A DNA stretch of 64,000 nt from QHXN01 sp032162705. GTDB taxonomy: Bacteria; Acidobacteriota; Blastocatellia; Pyrinomonadales; Pyrinomonadaceae. Shown in pieces: positions 1-9,190 of the stretch (the first letter of the stretch is position 1; each line of letters opens with the position of its first letter). Where the stretch lies: contig JAVRON010000098.1 of the NCBI GenBank assembly GCA_032162705.1, forward strand, positions 25,936 to 89,935, written 5' to 3'. The position numbers and the translations under genes were made by a program. The notes beneath the pieces are model-generated. The model had not been told where the DNA came from, searched no databases, and saw nothing but the letters and a program-made list of their open reading frames with translations.

Positions 1-1744
1 CCGGCTCGCCGTAGTTGCGCGGGTCGCTTGCGCCGAGTCGGACGCCGGTCTTCTCCTCGATCATGATGCCTTGCGCGTCGCCCATGTAGTGTGGCTTCTG
101 CGTCAGTTTGTGGCCGCGGACTTCGAGCGCGCGGAAGGTGTCGGCGCTCATCCCGAAAGGCTCGTAGACGATCTCGTCGGGCAGCCATTGATGATGTATG
201 CGCGGCGCGTCAATCGCCTGCTGGATGTTCATGTCAAAGTCGATGATGTTGGTGATGACCTGCAAGACCGTGTTGATGATGGTGGGCCCGCCCGGCGAGC
301 CGACGGCGAACCAGAGCGAGCCGTCTTGACGCATCACGAAGGTCGGCGTCATCGCCGAGAGCGGGCGCTTGCGCGGGGCGACGGCGTTGCGCTCACCCTG
401 AATCAACCCGAACATGTTCGGCGTGCCGGGCTTGGCGGCAAAGTCGTCCATCTCGTCGTTCATCAGCACGCCCGTCCCCTTCATCACGACCTTCGAGCCG
501 AAGCTATCGTTCAGCGTGTAAGTGTTCGAGACGCAATTCCCTTCGGCGTCAACGACCGTAAAGTGTGTCGTCTCCTCTGACTCAGCACCCGTCGGATGCC
601 CGGCCTTCACTTCGTCGCTCGTCGAGGCGCGGTCGGCGCGAATGCTCTTACGCTGTCGCTCGGCGTAAGCCTTGTCGATGAGTCCGACGACGGGCACATC
701 GACGAAGTCCGCGTCGCCCATGTACTCGGCGCGGTCGGCGAAGGCGCGGCGCATCGCCTCGGTCTCGGCGTGATAGCGCTCGGAAGAGGATGCCCCCATG
801 TGACGCAGGTCAAAGCCTTCGAGGATGTTGAGCATCTCGATGAGCACCGCGCCTCCGGAAGAAGGCGGCGGCATCGAGATGACTTCAAAGCCGCGATAGG
901 TCGTCCGCAGAGGCACGCGCTCCTTCGCGACGTAGTTCTTCATGTCTTCGAGCGTGACCAGCCCATCGTGCGCGCGCATGTCTTCACTGATCAGCCGTGC
1001 GGTTCGCCCCTCGTAAAACTCGCGCGGGCCGAGGCGCTGCATACGCGCGAAGGTCGCGGCCAGTTCGGGCTGTCGCCAAACCTCTCCCTCTTTGAAGAAG
1101 TTCCCGTCCCTCAGGTAAACCTTCTTCGACTCCGCATAAACCCCCAACTCCTTTGCATTGCCTTGCAGCGAGCGAGCCAGATGGTACGGGAGTGCGAAGC
1201 CTTCGGCGGCGAGGCGGCGTGCAGGCTCGACGAGCTGCGCCCAGTTGAGCCTGCCTGAGCCGTACTTCCTGAGCGCCAACTCCATCCCTGCGACCGTGCC
1301 GGGGACGCCCGACGCACGATAGCCGACGAGCGAGCCACCCTCGCCCTTTTTCAGTTCGCCGCGCTCATCCAGATACACGTTGCGATTCGCAGACGCCGGG
1401 GCCATCTCGCGGTAATCAATCGCGGTCGTGCGCCCGTCGCGCAGACGTATCAACATAAAGCCGCCGCCGCCGAGGTTCCCCGCCGCCGGGTAGGTCACGG
1501 CGAGCGCGAAGGCGACCGCGATGGCCGCATCGACCGCATTGCCGCCGCGCCGCAGAACGTCCACGCCCACCTGTGAAGCGATCCTGCTCGTCGAGGCGAC
1601 CATGCCGTGCGGCGCGCGTACAGGCTCGGGCGACGCCGCGAAAGCAACACCGTAACGCCCCGCATCCCGCAAGAGTGACGCGGCGGGCGAAAGCAGAAGG
1701 ACGAAGACGAGAAGCAGTCTGACGAAGGTCTGTTTGGTTGGCAT
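1..1744 (-). CDS. ggt: Gamma-glutamyltransferase (partial, C-terminus beyond window)
   Basis: This exported Ntn-hydrolase removes or transfers the gamma-glutamyl group of glutathione and related peptides in the periplasm. The protein starts with a signal peptide (MPTKQTFVRLLLVFVLLLSP) and reads through 581 codons to the window edge, so only the last few tens of residues are missing. The N-terminal nucleophile motif TTHFTVVD is present, with the first Thr at residue 392; in the E. coli enzyme the autoprocessing Thr is residue 391. GGGGFML and the GSPGG loop near the C-terminus also match the family. It lies downstream of the GNAT gene, separated by a heptad palindrome, so co-transcription is uncertain. 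Confidence 0.93.
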   Translation of the reverse strand, partial: MPTKQTFVRLLLVFVLLLSPAASLLRDAGRYGVAFAASPEPVRAPHGMVASTSRIASQVGVDVLRRGGNAVDAAIAVAFALAVTYPAAGNLGGGGFMLIRLRDGRTTAIDYREMAPASANRNVYLDERGELKKGEGGSLVGYRASGVPGTVAGMELALRKYGSGRLNWAQLVEPARRLAAEGFALPYHLARSLQGNAKELGVYAESKKVYLRDGNFFKEGEVWRQPELAATFARMQRLGPREFYEGRTARLISEDMRAHDGLVTLEDMKNYVAKERVPLRTTYRGFEVISMPPPSSGGAVLIEMLNILEGFDLRHMGASSSERYHAETEAMRRAFADRAEYMGDADFVDVPVVGLIDKAYAERQRKSIRADRASTSDEVKAGHPTGAESEETTHFTVVDAEGNCVSNTYTLNDSFGSKVVMKGTGVLMNDEMDDFAAKPGTPNMFGLIQGERNAVAPRKRPLSAMTPTFVMRQDGSLWFAVGSPGGPTIINTVLQVITNIIDFDMNIQQAIDAPRIHHQWLPDEIVYEPFGMSADTFRALEVRGHKLTQKPHYMGDAQGIMIEEKTGVRLGASDPRNYGEP

Positions 1745-1756
1745 CGGAATGAGCCT

Positions 1757-1861
1757 CATAAGTGATAAGTGACGAGTGACAAGATAAAATAAATCCTTCA
1801 AGCAGTGACGAGTGACAAGATAAAACAAGTCTTTCAACTCGTCACTTGTCACTCGTCACTT
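1757..1861. repeat. Heptad palindrome, AGTGACR family
   Basis: Tandem 7-bp units (AGTGATA, AGTGACG, AGTGACA) form one arm and the complementary GTCACTC/GTCACTT units form the other, with a second copy of one arm plus its AT-rich loop (about 34 bp direct repeat). On the minus strand the GNAT stop codon TGA lies inside the first unit (AAGTGACGAG). Confidence 0.9.
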
Positions 1862-2329
1862 TTTTAAACTCAGGTCAAGCTCCATGTACAGTGCTCCCTC
1901 AATCGGATTGAAGCGATAAGGCTCGATCTCTCGGAAACCGAGCGAGCGATAGAGTGCGATGGCCGCGCCCATGACGGGGAGCGTGTCGAGGCGCATTCGC
2001 TCGTAGCCGATTTCGCTCGCTTCGCGGATGACGGTTTCAGCGAGCGTGCGGCCCAGTCCGGTGCCGCGGAAAGCAGGGCGCACGTAAAGCCGCTTCATCT
2101 CGCAGAGGCTTTCGTCAATCTTACGCAAAGCGACGCACCCGGCAACGCCGTCTTCGGAATACGCGACGATCAGGCGACCCGTCGGTGGCGCGTAGTCGCC
2201 GGGAAGCGAGGCAAGCTCCTGCTCGAAGTTTTGAAAGCAGAGGTCGATGCCGGTCGTGCCTGCGTACTCGTTGAAGAGGCCACGCGCCTCCTCAACCTGC
2301 GCGCTCGTCTCAGCCCACAGCAGTTTCAT
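1856..2329 (-). CDS. GNAT family N-acyltransferase
   Basis: A single-domain GNAT protein of 157 residues. The acyl-CoA binding motif A is visible as MKRLYVRPAFRGTGLGRTLA, followed by the usual C-terminal strand with YRSLGF. The start at 2329 (MKLLWAE) is preferred over an ATG-like start at 2362 because AAGAGGTCAGGC lies just upstream and the region before it is a tandem duplication of the same junction. It follows the M20 peptidase and the racemase in one operon. In Geobacillus the equivalent three genes convert D-amino acids to L-amino acids through N-succinyl intermediates, and the GNAT member is the succinyl-CoA:D-amino acid N-succinyltransferase. The substrate here is inferred from that context only. 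The stop codon falls in a heptad repeat. Confidence 0.82.
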   Translation of the reverse strand: MKLLWAETSAQVEEARGLFNEYAGTTGIDLCFQNFEQELASLPGDYAPPTGRLIVAYSEDGVAGCVALRKIDESLCEMKRLYVRPAFRGTGLGRTLAETVIREASEIGYERMRLDTLPVMGAAIALYRSLGFREIEPYRFNPIEGALYMELDLSLKK

Positions 2330-2412
2330 GCCTGACCTCTTCGGCGAGTTCGGCGAGTTCAAGTCTGACCTCCGCGAGTTTATGCCTGCCCTTCGGCGAG
2401 TTTATGCCAGAC
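2322..2412. repeat. Degenerate tandem duplication of an RBS/start segment
   Basis: On the minus strand about four copies of a 21-23 bp unit resembling AGGTCAGGCATRAACTCGCC lie between the peptidase stop and the GNAT start. Only the last copy keeps ATG and serves as the GNAT RBS and start; the others have ATAA or TTGA in its place. Confidence 0.75.
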
Positions 2413-2414
2413 CT

Positions 2415-3599
2415 TTATAAGCTCGCGATGAGCGCGGCCAGCAAAGCTCCGCGCCGCACCACTGCGTCGGCGTCGATGTGTTCGTGCGCCGCGTGCGCGC
2501 CGTCGCCATCGACGCCGAGACCATCAAGCACGGTCGCACCACAGGCGGCAGCGAAGTTCCCGTCCGAAGCTCCGCCCACGCTCGCCTCTCCAAGCTCGAT
2601 GCCGAGAGAGGCAGCCACGTGTCGCGCCCGCTCGAAGAGTTCGGCCACGGCGGGGGTGCGCTCCATCGGCGGGCGATTAATCGTGCCGCCCACACGGAGC
2701 CGCGCACGCTCGTCGAACGGCTTCAACCCGCGTATCGACTGCTCGACACGCTGTGCCTCGTCCGCGCTGCTGAAGCGCACGTCGATCTCGGCGCGCGCCT
2801 CTCCGGCGACGACGTTGGCGACCGTGCCCCCCGACACAGTTCCGACGTTGATGGTCGTGCCGAGTTCGGGTCGCGCGAGCGAGGCGACGTGCTCTATCTG
2901 CCGCGCAATTTCGAGGACGGCGCTAATACCCTTCTCAGGCTCAAGCCCCGCGTGAGCGGCGCGACCTTCGACAACGAGCGTGAAGAGTCCAGTCCCTTTG
3001 CGTGCCGTCTTCGCGCGTCCGCCCGGCGCTGGCGGCTCAAGCACGAGCACGCACTCGGCGCGTGCCGACTCGCGCTCGACGAGTGCGCGCCCGCTGAAAC
3101 TCCCTGCCTCTTCATCACACGTCAAAAGAAGTACGACCGGTCGTCGCGGCTCGATCCCGAGCACTGCACAAGCGTGAATCGCTTCGAGCGCGACGGCGCA
3201 GCTCGCCTTCATGTCGTAGACACCCGGCGCGTGTATGCGCCCCTCCGACTCGCGCCACGGTCTTTCGGCGAGAGTGCCGCGCGGATGCACAGTGTCCGTG
3301 TGGCCGAGCAGAAGTATCGTGCGCTCTTCGGAAGAAGCTTGACCGAATGCGCGAATGATTAAGTGCTCGCCATAGCCTTCGGGCGCTTCGATGCGCTCGA
3401 CCGATTCGACAACGCTTAGAGACTCCGCCGCTTCTGAGAGCAGACGGACGACCGTACCGCTTCCCACGCCGTCGCCCGACGGCGATTCTATCTCGCAGAG
3501 CTTACGCGACAGCGAGAGAATCTCAACGCGCCTGCTCTCGAAATGGCGGAGCAGCCTTTGCGCGTTTGTGCTGTCGAGTGCGAGCTGCATGTGTTTCAA
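2415..3599 (-). CDS. M20 family metallopeptidase (glutamate carboxypeptidase/N-acyl-amino acid hydrolase type)
   Basis: A zinc-dependent amidohydrolase of 394 residues with the full set of M20 ligand motifs: LLGHTDTV, the metal-bridging Asp in GVYDMK, the catalytic Glu pair in CDEEAG, and a late AHEHID. The dimerisation or lid domain lies roughly between residues 210 and 315. The first codon is a TTG that overlaps the racemase stop (TTGA), with an ATG three codons later as an alternative start. Between an N-acylamino acid racemase and a GNAT acyltransferase, the expected job is hydrolysis of N-succinyl-L-amino acids. That role is inferred from operon context; DapE- or ArgE-like substrates remain possible. 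Confidence 0.85.
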   Translation of the reverse strand: MKHMQLALDSTNAQRLLRHFESRRVEILSLSRKLCEIESPSGDGVGSGTVVRLLSEAAESLSVVESVERIEAPEGYGEHLIIRAFGQASSEERTILLLGHTDTVHPRGTLAERPWRESEGRIHAPGVYDMKASCAVALEAIHACAVLGIEPRRPVVLLLTCDEEAGSFSGRALVERESARAECVLVLEPPAPGGRAKTARKGTGLFTLVVEGRAAHAGLEPEKGISAVLEIARQIEHVASLARPELGTTINVGTVSGGTVANVVAGEARAEIDVRFSSADEAQRVEQSIRGLKPFDERARLRVGGTINRPPMERTPAVAELFERARHVAASLGIELGEASVGGASDGNFAAACGATVLDGLGVDGDGAHAAHEHIDADAVVRRGALLAALIASL

Positions 3600-4711
3600 C
3601 CGGCGGTCAGCGTCTCTGTGCGTACGGTCAGTGATTCGATGAGATCACGTCGGACTTCAAAGCCGATGCCGGGTGCATCGGGCGCATTGATGGTTCCATG
3701 CGGCGTGACGGTGACTTGCGGCTCGATGATGTCCTCGGCCCAGTAGCGTGCGCTGGCGGACACGTCGCCGGGGAGCGTGAAGCCGCGCAGGGTCGCCATC
3801 GCGATATTGTGTGCGCGCCCGATCCCGGATTCGAGCATGCCGCCGCACCAGATGGGAATCCGGCTGCGACGGCACACGGCCTCGACGCGTGCGGCCTCAC
3901 TGTGTCCACCGACGCGGCCCAGCTTGACGTTGATGATGCGACAGGCCCCAAGCTCGATGGCCTTGCGCGCGTCCTCGGCTGAGTGGATAGACTCGTCGAG
4001 GCAGACAGGCGTTTTGATCTGACGCTGGAGCGCGGCGTGGTCTTCGCGGTCGTCATAGGCGAGCGGCTGCTCGATCATCATCAGGTCGTACTCGTCGAGC
4101 GCGCGTAAGGTAGGCAGGTCTTCGAGCGTATAGGCGGAATTGGCGTCAACCATCAACGGCGTGTCGGGGAAGCGTGCGCGGACTTGCTCGACGACGGCGC
4201 GATCCCAACCCGGCTTGATCTTGATCTTGATGCGTTGGTAGCCTGCGGCAAGCTCACCTTCGATTTTTTCGATAAGGGCTTCGGGCGAATCCTGTATGCC
4301 GATTGAGACGCCGCAGGGAATCTCCGTCTGCACGCCCCCGAGATGCTTCCAGAGCGGCACGCCCAGACGCTTCGACTCCAAGTCCCAACAGGCCGTCTCG
4401 ATTGAAGCCTTCGCCATGCGATTGCCGCGCACGCTCCGCATCAACTCGCCCACGTCGGAGGCCGTCTCCGACTCATGGCCGAGAATCATCGGCGCGAGGA
4501 AACCGCGCGTCACCTCCCAGGCCGAGTCGATCCACTCCTCGCAGTAGAAAGGCCCCTCGCCCGCCGTACACTCGCCCCAGCCTTCCGCGCCGTCGCTATC
4601 CGTGACGCGGACGAGCATAATGCGTCGCTCAATCGTGCGCCCGAAGCTTGTCTCGAAAAAGTGTACGAGCCGCAGGCGTATCTCGCGCAACTCGATTAGA
4701 CGGATGTTCAT
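3596..4711 (-). CDS. menC: N-acylamino acid racemase / o-succinylbenzoate synthase family
   Basis: An enolase-superfamily enzyme of 371 residues, the usual length. It has the capping domain, the KIKIKPGWD strand carrying the catalytic KxK lysines, metal ligands in LMVDANSAY, MMIEQPL and CLDESI, and the second catalytic Lys in INVKLGRVGG. This is the MenC type 2 group that includes N-succinylamino acid racemases. No other menaquinone gene is in the window. The gene overlaps an M20 peptidase and is followed by a GNAT gene, so N-succinylamino acid racemase is the more likely physiological role. OSBS activity cannot be excluded from sequence alone. Confidence 0.88.
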   Translation of the reverse strand: MNIRLIELREIRLRLVHFFETSFGRTIERRIMLVRVTDSDGAEGWGECTAGEGPFYCEEWIDSAWEVTRGFLAPMILGHESETASDVGELMRSVRGNRMAKASIETACWDLESKRLGVPLWKHLGGVQTEIPCGVSIGIQDSPEALIEKIEGELAAGYQRIKIKIKPGWDRAVVEQVRARFPDTPLMVDANSAYTLEDLPTLRALDEYDLMMIEQPLAYDDREDHAALQRQIKTPVCLDESIHSAEDARKAIELGACRIINVKLGRVGGHSEAARVEAVCRRSRIPIWCGGMLESGIGRAHNIAMATLRGFTLPGDVSASARYWAEDIIEPQVTVTPHGTINAPDAPGIGFEVRRDLIESLTVRTETLTAG

Positions 4712-4768
4712 GCGGGCAAAAGACTCCGAAGTACGATAGATGGAAGAATTTTACAGCGTCCTAGGTGC

Positions 4769-4929
4769 TATAGCAATTTTCACTTGAATGAAGAGGACGG
4801 GATATTCACCGCAGAGGCGCTGAGGACGGAGAGACTCGCAGAGATAATTCAACCCTCTGCGAGTCTCGGCGCCCTCCGCGCCTCTGCGGTGAACCCTACT
4901 GACATTACATTCAAGTGAAAGCTGCTTTA
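4769..4929. repeat. MITE-like palindromic element, TTCACCGCAGAGG family, complete copy
   Basis: The outer 22-bp arms (TATAGCAATTTTCACTTGAA at the left and its near-complement at the right) enclose an inner inverted repeat that starts TTCACCGCAGAGGCGCTGAG and ends CTCTGCGGTGAA. It lies 65 bp after the sufU stop and upstream of the racemase operon. The rest of the 4712-4994 interval holds no gene. Confidence 0.88.
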
Positions 4930-4994
4930 ATTCAATAGAACGAAGGCGACCCAGAGCGGGCCGCCTTCAGAGCTTTGTGATGGTCGTCAGAGAC

Positions 4995-5489
4995 TTACTC
5001 GGAGGCTGCTGGCTGCGGGAGGGCGGGGCCAACGTGTTCCGTTGATGTCATCTCCTCGCCTTCGAGCGCGGCACGCATCGTATGCCACGGGAGGCTCGCA
5101 CATGGCACACGCGCATGGAACTTGTGAACGTTGCCGAAGGCTTTTCCTAGTTTGCCCAATTGATCGGGGAGGGTCTCTGCATCGAGCTTCCCGATAACCA
5201 TCTGGTGGAACTTATCGAAGATGGCTTCTGCCTCTTGACGGGTCTTACCTTTAAGAGCCTCTGTCATCATACTTGCAGATGACTTTGAGATTGAGCAGCC
5301 CTCCCCTAGAAAGCTGATGTCCTTTACGACCTCACCCTCCAGCTGCATGTAGACCACCAGCATATCGCCGCAAGTCCGATTGTGGCCGAGGGACTTTCGA
5401 TTGGCCGTCTCGATTCGGTGAAAATTGCGAGGTTTTTTTTCGTGATCTTTCACTACCTCGTTGAATAGCTCGCGGAGTTCTTCAGACAT
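4995..5489 (-). CDS. sufU: SufU-type iron-sulfur cluster assembly protein
   Basis: A 164-residue IscU/SufU fold protein, last gene of the suf operon. The three conserved Cys are C40 in NRTCGD, C65 in GEGCSIS and C130 in VPCASLPW, with Asp42 after the first Cys as in family members. The spacing between the second and third Cys is long, as in SufU rather than IscU. SufU accepts persulfide sulfur from SufS in a zinc-dependent manner in Firmicutes. It starts 2 bp after the sufS stop. The C-terminal 20 residues are low complexity. Confidence 0.93.
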   Translation of the reverse strand: MSEELRELFNEVVKDHEKKPRNFHRIETANRKSLGHNRTCGDMLVVYMQLEGEVVKDISFLGEGCSISKSSASMMTEALKGKTRQEAEAIFDKFHQMVIGKLDAETLPDQLGKLGKAFGNVHKFHARVPCASLPWHTMRAALEGEEMTSTEHVGPALPQPAASE

Positions 5490-5491
5490 TG

Positions 5492-6772
5492 CTAGCCTAA
5501 CACCTCGATCACACTTTCGACCGCACGGATAAAAATATCCACTTCCTCTTTAGTATTGTAGAAGGCGAAAGAAGCGCGCGTCGTGGCGGGCACGTTGAAG
5601 TGCTGCATGACCGGTTGCGCGCAATGGTGTCCCGCCCTCACCGCGACCCCTTCATGGTCTAAGATCGTCCCGATGTCATGTGGGTGAATCTCGTCGATGA
5701 CGAAGGCGAGGACGCTCGCCTTCTCGCGCGCCGTGCCGATGATACGGACGCCCTCGACGGCTGAGATTTTCTCGGTGGCGTAGGCGAGCAATTCATGTTC
5801 GTGTGCGAGCGCCGCCGCGCGGTCGAGGCTATTGAGATAATCAATCGCCGCGCCGAGTCCGATCTGCGAGGCGATGGCCGGAGTGCCCGCCTCGAACTTG
5901 TCGGGGATAGCGGCGTACGTGCTCCGCTCGAACGTGACGGTGCGAATCATCGAGCCGCCGCCTAAGAATGGGTTCATCTTCTCCAAAAGCTCGGCCTTGC
6001 CGTAGAGCACGCCGCTGCCCGTCGGCGCGAACATCTTGTGGCCGGAGATGACGTAGAAGTCGCAGTCCAAATCCTGCACGTCCAAAGCGAGGTGCGGAGC
6101 GCCCTGCGCCCCATCGACGAGCACGGGCACGCCCATCTTGTGCGCCCGCGCCGTAATCTCCTTGATGGGATTTATCGTGCCGAGCGCGTTCGAGATATGG
6201 CCGACGCAGACGAGCTTCGTGCGTTCATTCAAGACGGCGTCGAACTCGTCGAGCAGCAACTCTCCGGCGTCGTTCATCGGGATGACACGAAGGCGCGCGC
6301 CCTTCTCTTCGCAGAGCATCTGCCAGGGGACGAGGTTCGAGTGATGCTCCATCTCGGAGACGACGATCTCGTCGCCCTCCCCGACGAACTTCCGCCCATA
6401 GCCGTGCATGACGAGGTTAACGCCTTCTGTAACGCCGCGCACGAAGATGCACTCTCGCGCCTCGCGCGCGTTGATGAAGCGCTTGACCTTCTCGCGTGCG
6501 CCCTCGTAGGCGGAGGTCGCGCGCTGGCTCAGGTAATGGACGCCGCGGTGTATGTTCGAGTGTTCCTCGCGGAGATACTTCGACCCGCGCTCGATGACGA
6601 TGCGAGGCACCTGCGCCGACGCCGCGTTGTCGAGATAGACGAGCGGCTTGCCGTTCACCGTCTGGCCGAGGACTGGAAAGTCTTCGCGCACGCGCGCAAC
6701 GTCCCATCCGCTGCCCGCGCCCCTATGTTCGATTGTCTTCTCTGTCGCGATCATCTTCTCTGTTGCGATCAT
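5492..6772 (-). CDS. sufS: Cysteine desulfurase SufS
   Basis: A class V aminotransferase-fold PLP enzyme that takes sulfur from L-cysteine to form an enzyme persulfide for Fe-S cluster assembly. The Schiff-base Lys is K246 in SGHKMFAPTG and the persulfide Cys is C383 in RAGHHCAQP, the group II (SufS) arrangement. The length of 426 residues is normal apart from the N-terminus, where MIATEK is encoded twice by an 18-bp tandem duplication. Either ATG (6772 or 6754) could be used. The gene lies between sufD and sufU. Confidence 0.96.
   Translation of the reverse strand: MIATEKMIATEKTIEHRGAGSGWDVARVREDFPVLGQTVNGKPLVYLDNAASAQVPRIVIERGSKYLREEHSNIHRGVHYLSQRATSAYEGAREKVKRFINAREARECIFVRGVTEGVNLVMHGYGRKFVGEGDEIVVSEMEHHSNLVPWQMLCEEKGARLRVIPMNDAGELLLDEFDAVLNERTKLVCVGHISNALGTINPIKEITARAHKMGVPVLVDGAQGAPHLALDVQDLDCDFYVISGHKMFAPTGSGVLYGKAELLEKMNPFLGGGSMIRTVTFERSTYAAIPDKFEAGTPAIASQIGLGAAIDYLNSLDRAAALAHEHELLAYATEKISAVEGVRIIGTAREKASVLAFVIDEIHPHDIGTILDHEGVAVRAGHHCAQPVMQHFNVPATTRASFAFYNTKEEVDIFIRAVESVIEVLG
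6737..6772 (-). repeat. 18-bp tandem duplication of the sufS start
   Basis: ATGATCGCRACAGAGAAG occurs twice head to tail, each copy in frame with its own ATG, and the copies differ at one base. Each ATG is preceded by an AGAG-type purine run. Confidence 0.9.
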
Positions 6773-6795
6773 CTCTTAAGCTCTCGGCTCCGCTT

Positions 6796-6838
6796 GATAT
6801 GCAGGCCCTACGCCCTCCCTCACGGTCGGGCTTCCGTT
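6796..6838. repeat. Single arm of a CGGAAGCCCGACCGTGAGGG repeat
   Basis: The segment directly 3' of the sufD stop matches one arm of the palindrome at 31948-32025 (shared CGCCCTCCCTCACGGTCGGG followed by CTTCCG). No second arm is present here. Confidence 0.75.
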
Positions 6839-8200
6839 TCATGCCTCAAGCCGCGCGTGGAGGCGATTGAGAATCGCTTCGTCCAACTGCGCGCGGATTG
6901 AATCGAACTTGACCCTACCGACGATCTCCTCGGCGAAGCCGTAGGTCAGGAGGTTTCGCGCGAGGTCGGCGTGCAGGCCGCGGCTCAAGAGGTAGAACAG
7001 CTCTTCCTCTTCGAGCTGACCGACGGTCGCGCCGTGCGAGCACTTCACGTCGTCGTTCAGAATCTCCAACTGCGGCTTGGTGTCCACACGCGCATCAGTT
7101 GAGAGAAGGAGATTCTTGTTGCTCTGTTCGGCGTCAGTCTTTTGCGCGCCCTCGCGGACGAACACACGACCGTTAAAGACCGCGCGCGACTTCCCGTCGA
7201 GGATGCCCTTGTAATTCTGGCGGCTCGTGCAGTGAGGCTCGCGGTGGTCGATGAGCGAGTGTGTGTCGGTATGCTGCCCCGTGCCGACGATGTAGAGGCC
7301 ATCGACGCGGCACTCCGCGCCCTCGCTTGCGAGCAGTACCTCGATATTGTGACGCGAGAGCTGTGCGCCGAGTGTCACGGTCGTCAGGTCGTATGAGCCG
7401 CTGCGCGTGACTTCAGCGCGGGTCGAAGCGATGTGAAATGCGCGTGCGCCCTCGTCCTGCACCTTGTAGTGCGTGACGCGCGCCCCCTCTCCGACGAAGA
7501 CCTCGACGACCGCGTCGGTGAAGTATGTTTCGTCTCCGAGCGCAGCATAAGACTCGATGATGTCGAGACGGCTGTCGCGCCCCGTCACGACGAGCACGCG
7601 CGGGAAGGCGGCGCTCTCGGCCTCACCCGGAGCCGTCCTCCCGACCTCATCCGCGGTCGTCAGGAAGAGTAGCTGCACGGGCGCTTCGACCGTCACGCCC
7701 GCGGGGACATGGAGGAATGCGCCGCCGCCGATGAAAGCCGTGTTGAGCGCGGAGAACGCGTCGCTTCCCTCGCCGGAGAGTCTTCCGAGATGCTCCCACA
7801 AAACTTCCGCGTGCTCACCCGCGAGCGCCGCTCCGATGTCCGCAGCGACGACTCCTTCGGGAATCGCTTCGAGCGATGAGAGCGTAGGGCTGAAGTGACC
7901 GTTGATGAAGACTAGATGACTTCCCTTTGCCTCGGCGCTGACAAAATGCTCAACGGCTGTGCGGTCTGCCTGTTTAGTAGACTCGACGTTCGCGGGCTTG
8001 AACGTCTGTCGCGCGAGCGGCGCGACCGAAGTGTACTTCCAATCCTCTTCGTCCGTCGTCGGCAGTCCGAGTTCCTCGAAGCGCTCGAACGCGCCTTCGC
8101 GCAGGCGCGCGACCCAGCCCGGCTCGCACGCGCGCGCGCCGTCGGCAAACTCGCGGAAGGCTTCGCCGTACGCGCTCTGTTCTTTGATGGCCTGTGACAT
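6839..8200 (-). CDS. sufD: Fe-S cluster assembly protein SufD
   Basis: This is the SufD subunit of the SufBC2D scaffold complex, 453 residues. The right-handed beta-helix core is recognisable from the SufB/D family signature near the C-terminus (DDVKCSHGATVGQLEEEELF) and the C-terminal helix with ARNLLTYGFAEEIV. It is the paralogue of SufB two genes upstream. An 8-bp hairpin at 8218-8240 lies 18 nt upstream of its start. Its stop directly abuts a repeat arm. Confidence 0.94.
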   Translation of the reverse strand: MSQAIKEQSAYGEAFREFADGARACEPGWVARLREGAFERFEELGLPTTDEEDWKYTSVAPLARQTFKPANVESTKQADRTAVEHFVSAEAKGSHLVFINGHFSPTLSSLEAIPEGVVAADIGAALAGEHAEVLWEHLGRLSGEGSDAFSALNTAFIGGGAFLHVPAGVTVEAPVQLLFLTTADEVGRTAPGEAESAAFPRVLVVTGRDSRLDIIESYAALGDETYFTDAVVEVFVGEGARVTHYKVQDEGARAFHIASTRAEVTRSGSYDLTTVTLGAQLSRHNIEVLLASEGAECRVDGLYIVGTGQHTDTHSLIDHREPHCTSRQNYKGILDGKSRAVFNGRVFVREGAQKTDAEQSNKNLLLSTDARVDTKPQLEILNDDVKCSHGATVGQLEEEELFYLLSRGLHADLARNLLTYGFAEEIVGRVKFDSIRAQLDEAILNRLHARLEA

Positions 8201-8217
8201 TATTCCGAGCTTTCAGC

Positions 8218-8240
8218 AGTCGGCGTTTCGTCCGCCGACT
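8218..8240 (-). promoter_or_regulatory. Small hairpin just upstream of sufD
   Basis: AGTCGGCG and CGCCGACT form an 8-bp perfect stem around a 7-nt loop in the sufC-sufD intergenic region. Processing or differential translation of sufD is possible; the sequence shows only the hairpin. Confidence 0.45.
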
Positions 8241-8296
8241 TTTATCTCTTTTGTACGTTCAAGTTTTGAAGTCAATCAATCAAGAGTCTCAACACA

Positions 8297-8318
8297 CTCA
8301 AGCGCCAATGGCTGACTC

Positions 8319-8333
<15 letters not shown>
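8297..8333 (-). repeat. Duplicated 3' end of sufC
   Basis: The last codons and stop of sufC (GCCATCGGCGCTTGAG on the minus strand) are repeated 21 bp downstream with one mismatch, so the copy lies outside the gene. Confidence 0.8.
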
Positions 8334-9092
<759 letters not shown>

Positions 9093-9109
9093 TGTCCTGA
9101 TGACTCCTT

Positions 9110-9190
9110 CTCTGAGCTTTCGGCGCTCAGAAATCAGCCGTCAGCTTTGCATTAATGAAGCTGACGGCTGCGCGCTGAAAGCTGACCGCT
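9110..9190. repeat. Heptad palindrome, AGCTGAC/TCAGCTT family
   Basis: Units with a 7-bp step (AGCTGAC, GGCTGCG, CGCTGAA, AGCTGAC) pair with TCAGCCG, TCAGCTT and related units. The core stem is a perfect 12 bp (9136-9147 with 9158-9169) and the loop is 10 nt. It follows the sufB stop after one base. Confidence 0.82.

Noticed and set aside
1757..1861. Heptad arrays as CRISPR
   Set aside because: Units are 7 bp without spacers, arms are inverted, and no cas genes are present.
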